A DNA stretch of 46,293 nucleotides, taken from positions 1-46,293 of the forward strand of contig JACCYN010000261.1 of NCBI GenBank assembly GCA_013696465.1, written 5' to 3'. Below are positions 1 through 10,988 of this stretch, in pieces. The stretch's first letter is position 1. Every line of letters starts with the position of its first letter. Source of the stretch: Pyrinomonadaceae bacterium (lineage in GTDB: Bacteria; Acidobacteriota; Blastocatellia; Pyrinomonadales; Pyrinomonadaceae). The notes under the pieces were generated by a model, which saw nothing but the letters and a program-made list of their open reading frames with translations, made no database searches and had not been told where the DNA came from. Both the position numbers and the translations under genes were made by a program.

Positions 1-1650
<1,650 letters not shown>

Positions 1651-1765
1651 AAGTTAAAAGGATTCGACATCGGAGATCGCAGATTTGAATTCCAAATTTG
1701 AAATTCTTAAATTCGCAATGTGGAGAACGAATTTACAAAGCGAACTTCTCCGACGAACAAAGCTT

Positions 1766-2668
1766 TCAAGCTTCCTCAATAATCTTGCGCACGCGCTCGT
1801 AATCTTCTCGCGTGTCAACGCCGATTGACGGCGCAGCCGACTCTACCACATGGATCGTCGCGCCGCGCTCCAGCATCCGAAGTTGTTCGAGCGCCTCCGT
1901 GTTTTCGAGCGCGGTCGCCGTCCAACTCGCGTATTCTAACAAAAAGCGGCGACGGTAAACATAAAGCCCGGTGTGTTTACGAAAGTTGTTGAGCAAAGCC
2001 GGTTCACACTCAAGCGCGGCTTCGAGTGTTTTGTGTTGGCGCACCGCGTCGCGCGGAAAGGGCACGGGCGCGCGCGAAAAATAGATAGCGCGCCCCGCCC
2101 CGTTCGTGACGACTTTGACCACGTCAGGACTCAACACTTCGCTCGCGCTCGTCATCGGCTCGCACGTCGTGACAACGTCCGCTTCCTTTCGTTTGATCAT
2201 CTCATTCACGGCGCGTTCAATCGTTTGCGGCGAGATCAAAGGCTCATCGCCTTGAACGTTAACGATGATCTCCGTGTCGCGGAGTCGGGCGGCGACTTCC
2301 GCGAGGCGGTCGCTGCCCGTCGGATGGTCGGGGCGGGTCATCAGGGCTTCGTAACCCGCGTCGCGCACCACCGCGTAGATTCGCTCGTCATCGGTGGCGA
2401 CGATGGCGCGGCTGACCGTTTCGGCGGCGAGCGCGCGTTCGACGACGTGCAGAATCATGGGTCGTCCGGAGATTTCGAGAAGTGGTTTACCGTTAAGGCG
2501 CGTCGAGTTATAACGAGCAGGAATGATCGCAACGGCTAGCGTCGGTGTGCCCGGGTGATTCACGGGATTGGACGATAACGCGGTATACTGCGCGGTGTCA
2601 AACATTCGCATCTCGGACGCTACAGCGTGCGCGGCGACCGAAGTGTTACAGAATTTGACAGCACTCAT
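1766..2668 (-). CDS. kdsB: 3-deoxy-manno-octulosonate cytidylyltransferase (start probably internal, e.g. MFDTAQ or later)
   Basis: AVAIIPARYNSTRLNGKPLLEISGRPMILHV...NVQGDEPLI...HTGLYVYRRRFL. Confidence 0.93.
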   Translation of the reverse strand: MSAVKFCNTSVAAHAVASEMRMFDTAQYTALSSNPVNHPGTPTLAVAIIPARYNSTRLNGKPLLEISGRPMILHVVERALAAETVSRAIVATDDERIYAVVRDAGYEALMTRPDHPTGSDRLAEVAARLRDTEIIVNVQGDEPLISPQTIERAVNEMIKRKEADVVTTCEPMTSASEVLSPDVVKVVTNGAGRAIYFSRAPVPFPRDAVRQHKTLEAALECEPALLNNFRKHTGLYVYRRRFLLEYASWTATALENTEALEQLRMLERGATIHVVESAAPSIGVDTREDYERVRKIIEEA

Positions 2669-2759
2669 CGGGGGCGACTACCATGCTAGATTCTGGAGCG
2701 CACCCGCAGACGGTGAGTCCCGCCCCGGATCGCTCGCTAAACCACTTTCGGGGATTTGA

Positions 2760-3683
2760 ATGACCCTCGCAGTTGCTGAAAACATTGTGGAGATCGTCGG
2801 GCACACGCCGATGCTTCGCCTCGCTAGATTCGCCCGCCCGCCGCTCGCCGACATCTACGCGAAGCTTGAATACCTGAATCCCGGCGGCTCCGTGAAAGAT
2901 CGCGCCGCACTGGGGATGATCCTTGAAGCCGAACGCGACGGTCGCCTTCGCCCCGGCGCGACCATCATCGAACCGACGGCCGGGAACACCGGCATCGGGC
3001 TTGCCCTCGTCGGCGTGGCGCGCGGTTACCGCGTGATCCTGTGCGTGCCCGAAGGCTACTCGCGCGAAAAGATGAAGGTGATGGAAGCCTTGGGCGGCGA
3101 GATCGAATACGTCTCGAAGGAGGCGGGGATGAAGGGCGCGATTGAGCGGGCGCGCGAGTTGTGCGATCAGATTCCTGACAGCTTCGTGCCGCAGCAGTTT
3201 GAGAATCCGGCGAATCCGTGTTACCACGAAGAGACGACGGCGAAAGAGATCATCGAGCAGATGGAAGGGCGCATTGACGCGGTGGTGATGGGCGCGGGCA
3301 CGGCTGGAACTTTTACGGGCGTGGCGCGCGCGGTGAAAAAGATTAACCCGCAAGCGTTCTGTGTGCTCGTCGAACCGGAGGGATCGATCTTCGGCGGCGG
3401 AAAGCCGGGATCGCACAAGGTTGAAGGCATCGGGCAGTCGCAATTCATTCCACCCGTCTACGATTGTCGCGTGGTGGACGAAGTGATGATGATCACCGAC
3501 GCGGAAGCTTATGCAGTGGTGCGCAAACTCGCGCAGACGGAAGGCGTTTTGTGCGGCGGCTCTTCAGGAGCGGCCGCGGCCGGGGCGCGCCGCATCGCCG
3601 AACGTCTCGGCGCGGGCAAGCGCGTCGTCACGCTTCTGCCCGACGGCGCCGAACGCTACATGAGTCAGGGAATTTTTGATTAG
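2760..3683 (+). CDS. cysK: cysteine synthase / PLP-dependent beta-replacement enzyme
   Basis: GHTPMLRL, YLNPGGSVKDRAA, EPTAGNTGIGLA, GTFTGVARAVK. Confidence 0.9.
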   Translation: MTLAVAENIVEIVGHTPMLRLARFARPPLADIYAKLEYLNPGGSVKDRAALGMILEAERDGRLRPGATIIEPTAGNTGIGLALVGVARGYRVILCVPEGYSREKMKVMEALGGEIEYVSKEAGMKGAIERARELCDQIPDSFVPQQFENPANPCYHEETTAKEIIEQMEGRIDAVVMGAGTAGTFTGVARAVKKINPQAFCVLVEPEGSIFGGGKPGSHKVEGIGQSQFIPPVYDCRVVDEVMMITDAEAYAVVRKLAQTEGVLCGGSSGAAAAGARRIAERLGAGKRVVTLLPDGAERYMSQGIFD

Positions 3684-3760
3684 TAAGCTGTGAGCAGTAA
3701 GCAGTGAAGACAAACCTGCTTTTCCTGCTGCTCACAGCTTACAGCCTACTGCTCGCTAAC
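3683..3760. repeat. 7-nt-periodic inverted-repeat element (element 2)
   Basis: GTAAGCT GTGAGCA GTAAGCA GTGA... ; perfect 15-bp pairing of 3683-3697 with 3728-3742. Confidence 0.85.
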
Positions 3761-3764
3761 ACTT

Positions 3765-4904
3765 ATGGGTTTTTCAACAAAAGCGATTCACGCAGGAAAT
3801 GAACCTGACCCGACGACGGGCGCGGTCACAGTTCCGATTTATCAAACCTCGACTTACGCGCAAGAGGGACTCGGCAAACATAAAGGCTTCGAGTATGCGC
3901 GGACGCAGAACCCGACGCGGCTTGCCTTAGAGCGCAACATCGCCGCGCTTGAAGGAGCGAAGTTCGGCTACGCTTTCGCGTCGGGAATGGCGGCGATTGA
4001 TGCCATCTTGCGTTTGGTGCACGCAGGCGATCACGTTATCGTCTCCGATAACACTTACGGCGGCACGTTCCGCCTTTTCACGCGCATACTTTCAAATTAC
4101 GGAATTGAGTTTAGCTTTGTTGACACTTCGGACGCTTCAAATGTTGAAGCGGCGATCAAAGACAACACGCGGATGGTGTTTCTAGAAACGCCGACGAACC
4201 CCGTGATGATCATCTCGGATTTGCAAGCCGTCTCCGACGTGGCTCACGCGCGCGGCGTCCGCGTCGTCTGCGACAACACGTTTATGTCGCCTTACCTGCA
4301 ACGCCCGATGGAGTTCGGCGTTGACATCGTCGTGCATTCGACGACGAAGTATTTGAACGGCCATTCGGACGGCGTGGGCGGCGTCGCCGTTCTTAACGAT
4401 GAGAAAGATGCCGAGTGGCTTGGCTTTGTGCAAAACGGCGCGGGCGCGATCCTCTCGCCGTTCGATTCGTGGCTTGTGTTGCGCGGCACAAAGACGCTTG
4501 CCGTGCGCATGGAGCAACACGACAAGTCGGGGCGCGCAATCGCGGCGTTTCTGGAAGAGCATCCGAAGGTCGAGAAGATTTACTATCCGGGTTCGCTCTC
4601 ACACCGCCAACACGATCTCGCCAAGCGGCAGCAAAAAGGTTTCGGCGGCATGGTCGCTTTCGATGTCGGCTCGCTTGAGCGGGCGCGCACAGTTCTTGAA
4701 GCGGTGCGATTATGCACGCTGGCCGAAAGCTTAGGCGGGGTGGAGACTTTGATTTCTCATCCGGCGACGATGACGCACGCCTCAGTGCTCGTGGAGACGC
4801 GCCAGCGCATCGGCATCACTGACGGACTTGTGCGCATCTCCGTCGGGCTTGAGGACACGGAGGACATTATCGCCGACCTCGATCAAGCGTTAGATAAGGC
4901 ATAG
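3765..4904 (+). CDS. trans-sulfuration PLP enzyme (cystathionine gamma-synthase/lyase family)
   Basis: MGFSTKAIHAGNEPDPTTGAVTVPIYQTSTY; PLP lysine motif VVHSTTKYLNGHSD; SLGGVETLISHPA. Confidence 0.93.
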   Translation: MGFSTKAIHAGNEPDPTTGAVTVPIYQTSTYAQEGLGKHKGFEYARTQNPTRLALERNIAALEGAKFGYAFASGMAAIDAILRLVHAGDHVIVSDNTYGGTFRLFTRILSNYGIEFSFVDTSDASNVEAAIKDNTRMVFLETPTNPVMIISDLQAVSDVAHARGVRVVCDNTFMSPYLQRPMEFGVDIVVHSTTKYLNGHSDGVGGVAVLNDEKDAEWLGFVQNGAGAILSPFDSWLVLRGTKTLAVRMEQHDKSGRAIAAFLEEHPKVEKIYYPGSLSHRQHDLAKRQQKGFGGMVAFDVGSLERARTVLEAVRLCTLAESLGGVETLISHPATMTHASVLVETRQRIGITDGLVRISVGLEDTEDIIADLDQALDKA

Positions 4905-4911
4905 TCGAAAA

Positions 4912-4988
4912 GTAATGGCTGATGCATGATGAGCAATGAGCGAAAAACTTGTTTTTACTCGTCACGCATGACTCATCACTCATCACTC
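4912..4988. repeat. 7-nt-periodic inverted-repeat element (element 3)
   Basis: GTAATGG CTGATGC ATGATGA GCAATGA GCGA facing CTCGTCA CGCATGA CTCATCA CTCATCA CTC; imperfect pairing, about 21/30. Confidence 0.8.
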
Positions 4989-4996
4989 TTTTTTTT

Positions 4997-5941
4997 ATGA
5001 TCGTAGATTTATATGCAAAGACGGACATCGGGCGTGTTCGTCAAGGCAATGAAGATAACTTGCTCGTGCTTGACTTGTCGTCGGCGCGTTCGTGGGCGGG
5101 TACAGACGGGGTGCGCCCGCCGGAAGAGTTGTGCCGCGTTAAAGTCGGAGGCGAAGGCATCGTTTTAGTTGTTTCGGACGGCATGGGCGGCGCGCTCGCG
5201 GGCGACGTAGCGAGCCGCATGGCGGTCGAGACGGTGCGCGATCTGCTCGTCGAAAGCAACGCGGACGAAGCAAACAAAAGAGGTAAAAGTAACGGCGAAG
5301 ATGCGACGCTCATTGATCGTCTGCGTGATGCCACCGTCTACGCTAACCTTGCAATTCACCATCGCGGGCAGGAAGACGCGCGCTATGCCGGGATGGGCGC
5401 GACGTTTACGGGCGCGGCGATCACGAATGGCACGCTCGATCTTCTGCAAGTCGGCGACAGCCGCGCTTACGTCGTTCGCGGCTCCGAGATAAAGCAGGCG
5501 ACGAAAGATCAATCGCTTGTGCAGCAACTCGTTGATGTCGGGCAGATCAGCGAAGAGGAGGCGGAGACGCATATGTTTCGCAACGTGATCCTCCAAGCCC
5601 TCGGCGCGCAAGGCGAACTCGCGCCCGTAACGGTGCGCGTCCGCGTTAGTCAAGGCGATATGCTGCTTCTATGCAGCGACGGTTTATCCGGCAAACTACG
5701 CGCTGAAGATATGCAGATAATTCTTGAAGCGTCTGGCGGCGACATGATTAAAGCCTGCGACAAACTCATTGACGAAGCGAATTCTCGCGGCGGCGAAGAC
5801 AACATCACCGTCCTGCTCGCGCGCTTCACCGGCGACGATATCCCCGCGCCCGACTCCGATCCGATCACGGTCGAACTTCCCTACATGGAAGACGACACAA
5901 CTTTTAGCGGGGACGAAGAAAATGCCACCGCACAGTTATAA
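4997..5941 (+). CDS. PP2C-family Ser/Thr protein phosphatase (ORF track start 4949 is probably too far upstream)
   Basis: MIVDLYAKTDIGRVRQGNEDN, VSDGMGGALAGDVAS, GDSRAYVVR, LLCSDGLSGKL, GGEDNITVLLARF. Confidence 0.92.
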   Translation: MIVDLYAKTDIGRVRQGNEDNLLVLDLSSARSWAGTDGVRPPEELCRVKVGGEGIVLVVSDGMGGALAGDVASRMAVETVRDLLVESNADEANKRGKSNGEDATLIDRLRDATVYANLAIHHRGQEDARYAGMGATFTGAAITNGTLDLLQVGDSRAYVVRGSEIKQATKDQSLVQQLVDVGQISEEEAETHMFRNVILQALGAQGELAPVTVRVRVSQGDMLLLCSDGLSGKLRAEDMQIILEASGGDMIKACDKLIDEANSRGGEDNITVLLARFTGDDIPAPDSDPITVELPYMEDDTTFSGDEENATAQL

Positions 5942-6021
5942 ATCGCAAGCGGTTATAGTCAAGTGCTCCGCCTTCCGTCCCTTCTTGTTTCCCGGCAAGC
6001 TCATACCTTTAGGCTTCCACC

Positions 6022-7098
6022 ATGCTCGTTCTCGGAATAGAAAGTTCATGCGATGAAACGGCCGCTGCAATTGTGCGCGACGGGCGGGAACTCGTCTCCT
6101 CCGTCATCTCTTCGCAAACTAAAACTCACGAACGCTTCGGCGGCGTTGTCCCCGAACTCGCTTCGCGCGAACATCTCGAAAAGATCGTGCCCGTCGTCGA
6201 GGAAGCCTTCGCGCGCGCTGAAGTGGGCAAACAGGAAATTGACGGCGTGGCGGTAACTTCAGGGCCGGGGCTGATCGGTTCGCTGCTCGTCGGGCTTTCC
6301 TTCGCCAAGGGAATGGCTTACGCGCTGGGGCGGCCGCTCGTTGGAGTCAACCACATCGAGGGACACATTTACTCGGTGGTTTTTGAAAACCCTCCGGTCG
6401 AATACCCGGCGCTCGCGCTCATCGTCTCCGGCGGGCACACGAATCTTTTTCTCGTTGAGGAGCCGGGAGTGTACCGGACGCTTGCGCGCACGCGCGACGA
6501 TGCTGCGGGCGAGGCGTTTGACAAAGTGTCGAAGATGCTCGGATTGGGTTATCCGGGCGGCCCCCTGATCGAACGACTTGCGACGGAAGGCGACGCGCGC
6601 GCCGTTCGTTTCAAAGTGCCGCGCATGAGCGACCGAAGTTTGGATTTTAGTTTCAGCGGGCTGAAAACGGCTGTTATGAAACATCTGCGCGAAACGGAGT
6701 TGGTTACGTTTGATGAAGAAGGTGAACCGACGCAAGCGGCGAAGAATTTAGCCGCAAGTTTTCAGAGCGTCGTGGTGCGTTCGCTCGTCACAACTGCCGA
6801 ACATTTCGCCGTCGAATACGAACCGCGCACGTTGATCGTCGCGGGAGGCGTGGCGTGCAACAAATCGCTGAGAGAGGCGGCGGGCGCGGCGGCGGCGCGT
6901 CTCAATATCAACGCCTATTTTCCTTCAGCGCATTTGTCAACCGACAACGCAGCGATGATCGCCGCCGCAGGAACAGTGAAACTTCAGGCGGGCGCGCACG
7001 CGAACCTTGACCTGAACGCCGATGCGTCTCTACGTCTCCTGGATGTTAACGCGGAGCAAGATAAAATCGGACGCGGCAAGGTGCATTACCGCTTGTAA
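6022..7098 (+). CDS. tsaD: tRNA N6-adenosine threonylcarbamoyltransferase TsaD
   Basis: MLVLGIESSCDETAAAIV...GVNHIEGHIYS...IVSGGHTNLF...FSFSGLKTAV. Confidence 0.97.
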   Translation: MLVLGIESSCDETAAAIVRDGRELVSSVISSQTKTHERFGGVVPELASREHLEKIVPVVEEAFARAEVGKQEIDGVAVTSGPGLIGSLLVGLSFAKGMAYALGRPLVGVNHIEGHIYSVVFENPPVEYPALALIVSGGHTNLFLVEEPGVYRTLARTRDDAAGEAFDKVSKMLGLGYPGGPLIERLATEGDARAVRFKVPRMSDRSLDFSFSGLKTAVMKHLRETELVTFDEEGEPTQAAKNLAASFQSVVVRSLVTTAEHFAVEYEPRTLIVAGGVACNKSLREAAGAAAARLNINAYFPSAHLSTDNAAMIAAAGTVKLQAGAHANLDLNADASLRLLDVNAEQDKIGRGKVHYRL

Positions 7099-7117
7099 TG
7101 TAGATTCTAAAATTTGA

Positions 7118-7149
7118 AAGCCGCCTTGCTACGAGGTGCAAGGCGGCTT
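7118..7149. terminator. hairpin between convergent tsaD and the downstream gene
   Basis: AAGCCGCCTTGC (7118-7129) / GCAAGGCGGCTT (7138-7149), 12-bp perfect stem, 8-nt loop. Confidence 0.75.
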
Positions 7150-7190
7150 CAAGTGCCGGAGATTTGAGGGACGCTTTTCGCGTCAGCTTT

Positions 7191-7544
7191 CTACCGGCGA
7201 GACCGTGCTATTTGCGAATTGTTAGAAATGGCGATATTTCTTGCAAGTTTCACCGGGCTGTCGGCGTCAAGTTCAACGGTAATAATGTCTCCCTCGCGCA
7301 CGTCTTTCAAAGAAATAGCGCGCCCACTTACAGACACTTTCGTTCCGCTCTCGTTTATTGCGATAACATGTTCAACTCCCGTTTGAGCAATGACAGAGAT
7401 GCGCGCATCGGACACTTCGACAACTTTCGCGTCAACAATGCGTGAATCCGTGTCAGTACTGCCGTCATTTGCGGCAAGCGCGGCGGATGAAAATAAAGTT
7501 AACAGTAATGCTGCACAGATACTCGTGATTTTGTGTTGCTTCAT
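7191..7544 (-). CDS. secreted/periplasmic hypothetical protein with signal peptide
   Basis: MKQHKITSICAALLLTLFSSAALAANDG... (internal start 7544 preferred over ORF start 7772). Confidence 0.65.
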   Translation of the reverse strand: MKQHKITSICAALLLTLFSSAALAANDGSTDTDSRIVDAKVVEVSDARISVIAQTGVEHVIAINESGTKVSVSGRAISLKDVREGDIITVELDADSPVKLARNIAISNNSQIARSRR

Positions 7545-7781
7545 AACTATTTGTCCTCGCTTTGCACTTTCTTCGTTTGGAGAAGAATTCTTATCTGCCA
7601 ACACTTTAGGCAAAGAGTATGCCGAAACAACAATGTTGAATGATAATCGGCATAAACCACTAATTTGATTGCTCTTAAAACGTTTGGTCAATAAATATCC
7701 GGTAATAGGTTTCGTTCTTAAGTAAATCAACCCGCGTACAATGTTGACGCGATTTGTATTGATACCAAACATTCCAAAATA

Positions 7782-7815
7782 AACAGGTCGCCTTCCAGAT
7801 TGAGGGCGACCTGTT
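7782..7815 (-). terminator. rho-independent terminator of dnaJ
   Basis: AACAGGTCGCC/GGCGACCTGTT 11-bp stem, 12-nt loop, followed on the minus strand by ATTTTGG. Confidence 0.8.
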
Positions 7816-7839
7816 CGTGAAGGCGAGTTTTCCGAAGCT

Positions 7840-8973
7840 CTAGCCGAAGATGTTTCGCACTTTATCGATCAACCCTTCGTCTTGAACGTCTTTATCTTCG
7901 ATATCGGCGAGTTGTTCGAGGATGCGGCGCTGTTCGCGCGTGAGCGTCGTCGGGGTAACGACCGTCACGGAAACGAAGAGATCGCCGCGCCCGCGTCCGC
8001 CCAAGATCGGCATCCCCTGATTCTTGAGGCGAAAGACCGTTCCCGTCTGCGTGCCCGCCGGAATCTTCACCCCCTGATCGCTGTCAAGCGTTGCGACCGT
8101 GACCTCCGAGCCGAGCGCGGCTTGCGCGAATGTGACGGGGACGCTCGCGTAAAGATTGCTTCCCTGCCGCTCAAACCGCTCGTGTTCCCCGACGTGGATG
8201 ACAACGTAGAGATCGCCTGCGGGGCCGCCCTGCGCGCCCGCCTCGCCTTCGCCCGCGATGCGCAGACGCGAACCCGTCTCGACGCCCGCCGGAATCCTCA
8301 CCTCCATCGTCCGCTCTCGCTCAACGCGCCCCGCCCCCCGACAAGTTTCGCACGGCGTTTTTGTGATGCGCCCCGTGCCGCGACACGTCGCACAGGTGCG
8401 GGCAACCGAGAAGAAACCTTGCTGATAGCGAACTTGACCGGCGCCGCCGCACGTCGAACAGGTTTCGGGTTGCGTGCCGGGAGCCGCGCCCGTGCCTTCA
8501 CAGGTGTCGCAAGCTTCGAGGCGCGGAATGCGCAAGTTGGCGGTCATGCCGCGCGCGGCGTCTTCGAGCGTAATCTCCAGATCGTAGCGCAGGTCAGAGC
8601 CGCGTTGCGCGGCCGTGCGGCGCGCGCTGCCACCGCCGCCAGCGCGCCCGCCGAACACGTCGCCGAAGCCGAAGAGATCGCCGAGGATGTCTTCGATGCC
8701 GCCGAAACCGGCCGCTCCGCCCCAGTTCGCTCCCGCGCCTGCGCCGGAAACGCCCGCGTGACCAAAGCGATTATAACGCGCGCGCTGATCGCGGTCGGAA
8801 AGCACCGAGTAAGCTTCGGCCGCTTCTTTGAATTTCTCTTCCGCCGCCGCGTCGCCCGGATTTTTATCCGGGTGAAATTGGACGGCGAGTTTACGGTAGG
8901 CGCTTTTTAATTCCACATCGCTCGCGCCGCGCCCGACGCCAAGCACTTCATAATAATCTCGTTTGCTGCTCAT
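7840..8973 (-). CDS. dnaJ: chaperone DnaJ
   Basis: J domain with HPD ([10 protein letters not shown]), four CxxCxGxG zinc motifs. Confidence 0.97.
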   Translation of the reverse strand: MSSKRDYYEVLGVGRGASDVELKSAYRKLAVQFHPDKNPGDAAAEEKFKEAAEAYSVLSDRDQRARYNRFGHAGVSGAGAGANWGGAAGFGGIEDILGDLFGFGDVFGGRAGGGGSARRTAAQRGSDLRYDLEITLEDAARGMTANLRIPRLEACDTCEGTGAAPGTQPETCSTCGGAGQVRYQQGFFSVARTCATCRGTGRITKTPCETCRGAGRVERERTMEVRIPAGVETGSRLRIAGEGEAGAQGGPAGDLYVVIHVGEHERFERQGSNLYASVPVTFAQAALGSEVTVATLDSDQGVKIPAGTQTGTVFRLKNQGMPILGGRGRGDLFVSVTVVTPTTLTREQRRILEQLADIEDKDVQDEGLIDKVRNIFG

Positions 8974-8988
8974 TTATTAACAGAAGAA

Positions 8989-9058
8989 GTAACAAGCGAC
9001 GGGTCACAAGATAAAAAGTTTGATTCTCACTTGCCGCCCGTCACTCGTCTTTGTTCAC
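8989..9058. repeat. 7-nt-periodic inverted-repeat element (element 4), between dnaK and dnaJ
   Basis: GTAACAA GCGACGG GTCACAA G facing CTTGCCG CCCGTCA CTCGTCT TTGTTCA C; right arm has one extra heptamer. Confidence 0.7.
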
Positions 9059-9062
9059 TACA

Positions 9063-10919
9063 TTATGTGTCGCTTGATTCGGATGATTGATTTGACGATC
9101 TGCCGTTCGGTTCAGATGGTTGATTTAACATGAGCGTTGTAAGCTGCGCACCAAGTTGTTCGACCGCAGCGGTCGCCCCCCGTATCTCATCAGGGTCGTC
9201 GGATTTTGTTTTCGCTTCCGCTTCCTGCAGCGTACCGCTCGCTGCTTGCCTTTCTTCGCTCGACAGTAAGTTGCCAAACTCCGTGAGCGTGCGTCGCGTG
9301 TTACGCATAAGGCTCTCCAGCTTGTTGCGCAGGCCTACCACCGTTTTAGTTTGACGGTCGGTGTCTGCGGCGTCCGCCGCTTCGAGCATCAAGCGTTCGA
9401 TTTCATCCGGCGACAAACCTGAACTCGGCGTCACGCGCAACTCCTGCTGGCGTCCCGTGTTCTTCTCCTGCGCCGACACAGAAAGAATGCCGCTTGCGTC
9501 AACCTCAAACGTCAACTCGATCTGCGCCGCGCCGCGCGGCCCGGGCGGAATGCCAACAAGCTCAAACTTGCCCAACGAACGATTGCCTTCGGCCACTTCG
9601 CGCTCGCCCTGAAGGATGTGCACCTCAACCGATGATTGATTATCAACGACCGTCGTAAACGTCAGCGTGTTGCGCAAAGGGATCGTTGAATTGCGGTCAA
9701 TGACTTTTGTGAACAACCCGCCGCGCGTCTCGACGCCGAGGCTCAAGGGCAATATGTCTAAGAGCACAATGTCTTTCACGTCGTTCGTCAACACGCCGCC
9801 TTGAATCGCCGCGCCCATCGCCACCACTTCGTCGGGGTTGATCTCCGCCGAAGGCTCGCGCCCGAAGATTTCCTGCACGGTGCGATGGATGATGGGCGAG
9901 CGCGTCTGACCGCCGACGAGCAACACTTTGTCAATGTCGCCCCCCCTGAGTTTCGCGTCCCAGAGAGCTTTCTGGCACGGCTCGATGGTTTGCTCGACGA
10001 GATCGCCGACGAGGTTTTCAAAGCCGTCGCGCGTCAAAGTCTTGATAAAGTGTTTCGGCCCCGAAGCGTCGGCGGCGATGAAGGGCAGGTTGATGTTCGT
10101 TTCCGTGAGCGACGAGAGTTCGCATTTGGCGCGTTCGGCCGCTTCTTTGAGGCGCTGTAAGGCAAGCCGGTCTTGGCGCAAATCAATGTCGGTTTCGTTG
10201 CGAAACTCGTCGATCATCCAGAGGGCGATGCGCTCGTCAAAATCTTCGCCACCGAGAGAAGTGTTGCCGGAAGTTGAGAGAACCTCGAAAACGCCGTCGT
10301 TGATTTCAAGCACGGAAACGTCGAACGTGCCGCCGCCGAGATCGTAGACGATGACGCGCTCGGATTCGCTGCGTCCGAGGCCGTAGGCTAAGGCGGCGGC
10401 GGTCGGCTCGTTGATGATGCGGTCAATCTTGAGTCCGGCGATCTTTCCGGCGTCCTTCGTCGCCTGTCGTTGCGTGTCGTCGAAATACGCGGGCACGGTG
10501 ACGATGGCTTCGGTGACGGACTCGCCGAGAAAATCTTCGGCCGCTGCCTTCAATCGTTGCAGGACAATGCCGGAGATTTCCTGCGGACTGTAGACGCGAT
10601 CCTGCACGCAGAGGCGCGCGTCGCCGTTCTCCGATGCGACGATCTCAAAGGCGGACGTTTCCCGCGCACGCTCAACTTCGGGCGAATCGTATTTACGACC
10701 GATGAGACGTTTGACGGCGTAGACGGTGTTCGCCGCGTTCGTCACCGCCTGCCGCTTGGCCATCTGCCCGACGAGGCGCTCGCCTTTATCGGTGAAGCCG
10801 ACGACGGAAGGCGTCGTGCGCCCGCCTTCTTTGTTCGGGACGATCTGCGTTGCGCCGCCTTCCAAAACCGCGACGCAGCAGTTCGTCGTTCCTAAATCAA
10901 TTCCGATTATTTTACCCAT
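9063..10919 (-). CDS. dnaK: chaperone DnaK (start at MGKIIGIDLGTTN)
   Basis: MGKIIGIDLGTTNCCVAVLEGG; VYDLGGGTFDVS; SLGGEDFDERI. Confidence 0.98.
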   Translation of the reverse strand: MGKIIGIDLGTTNCCVAVLEGGATQIVPNKEGGRTTPSVVGFTDKGERLVGQMAKRQAVTNAANTVYAVKRLIGRKYDSPEVERARETSAFEIVASENGDARLCVQDRVYSPQEISGIVLQRLKAAAEDFLGESVTEAIVTVPAYFDDTQRQATKDAGKIAGLKIDRIINEPTAAALAYGLGRSESERVIVYDLGGGTFDVSVLEINDGVFEVLSTSGNTSLGGEDFDERIALWMIDEFRNETDIDLRQDRLALQRLKEAAERAKCELSSLTETNINLPFIAADASGPKHFIKTLTRDGFENLVGDLVEQTIEPCQKALWDAKLRGGDIDKVLLVGGQTRSPIIHRTVQEIFGREPSAEINPDEVVAMGAAIQGGVLTNDVKDIVLLDILPLSLGVETRGGLFTKVIDRNSTIPLRNTLTFTTVVDNQSSVEVHILQGEREVAEGNRSLGKFELVGIPPGPRGAAQIELTFEVDASGILSVSAQEKNTGRQQELRVTPSSGLSPDEIERLMLEAADAADTDRQTKTVVGLRNKLESLMRNTRRTLTEFGNLLSSEERQAASGTLQEAEAKTKSDDPDEIRGATAAVEQLGAQLTTLMLNQPSEPNGRSSNQSSESSDT

Positions 10920-10988
10920 AAGGCAAATTCGAGCGCCGAGGCGCAAACAAAGGAAAAGATTAAAACTTCAACTTCGGAGGCGTCACCA

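Noticed and set aside
2646-3443. 265-aa minus-strand ORF
   Set aside because: Antisense to cysK with a composition (Arg/His-rich) typical of shadow ORFs.
7882-8910. 342-aa plus-strand ORF
   Set aside because: Antisense to dnaJ, Arg/Ala-rich, no motif.
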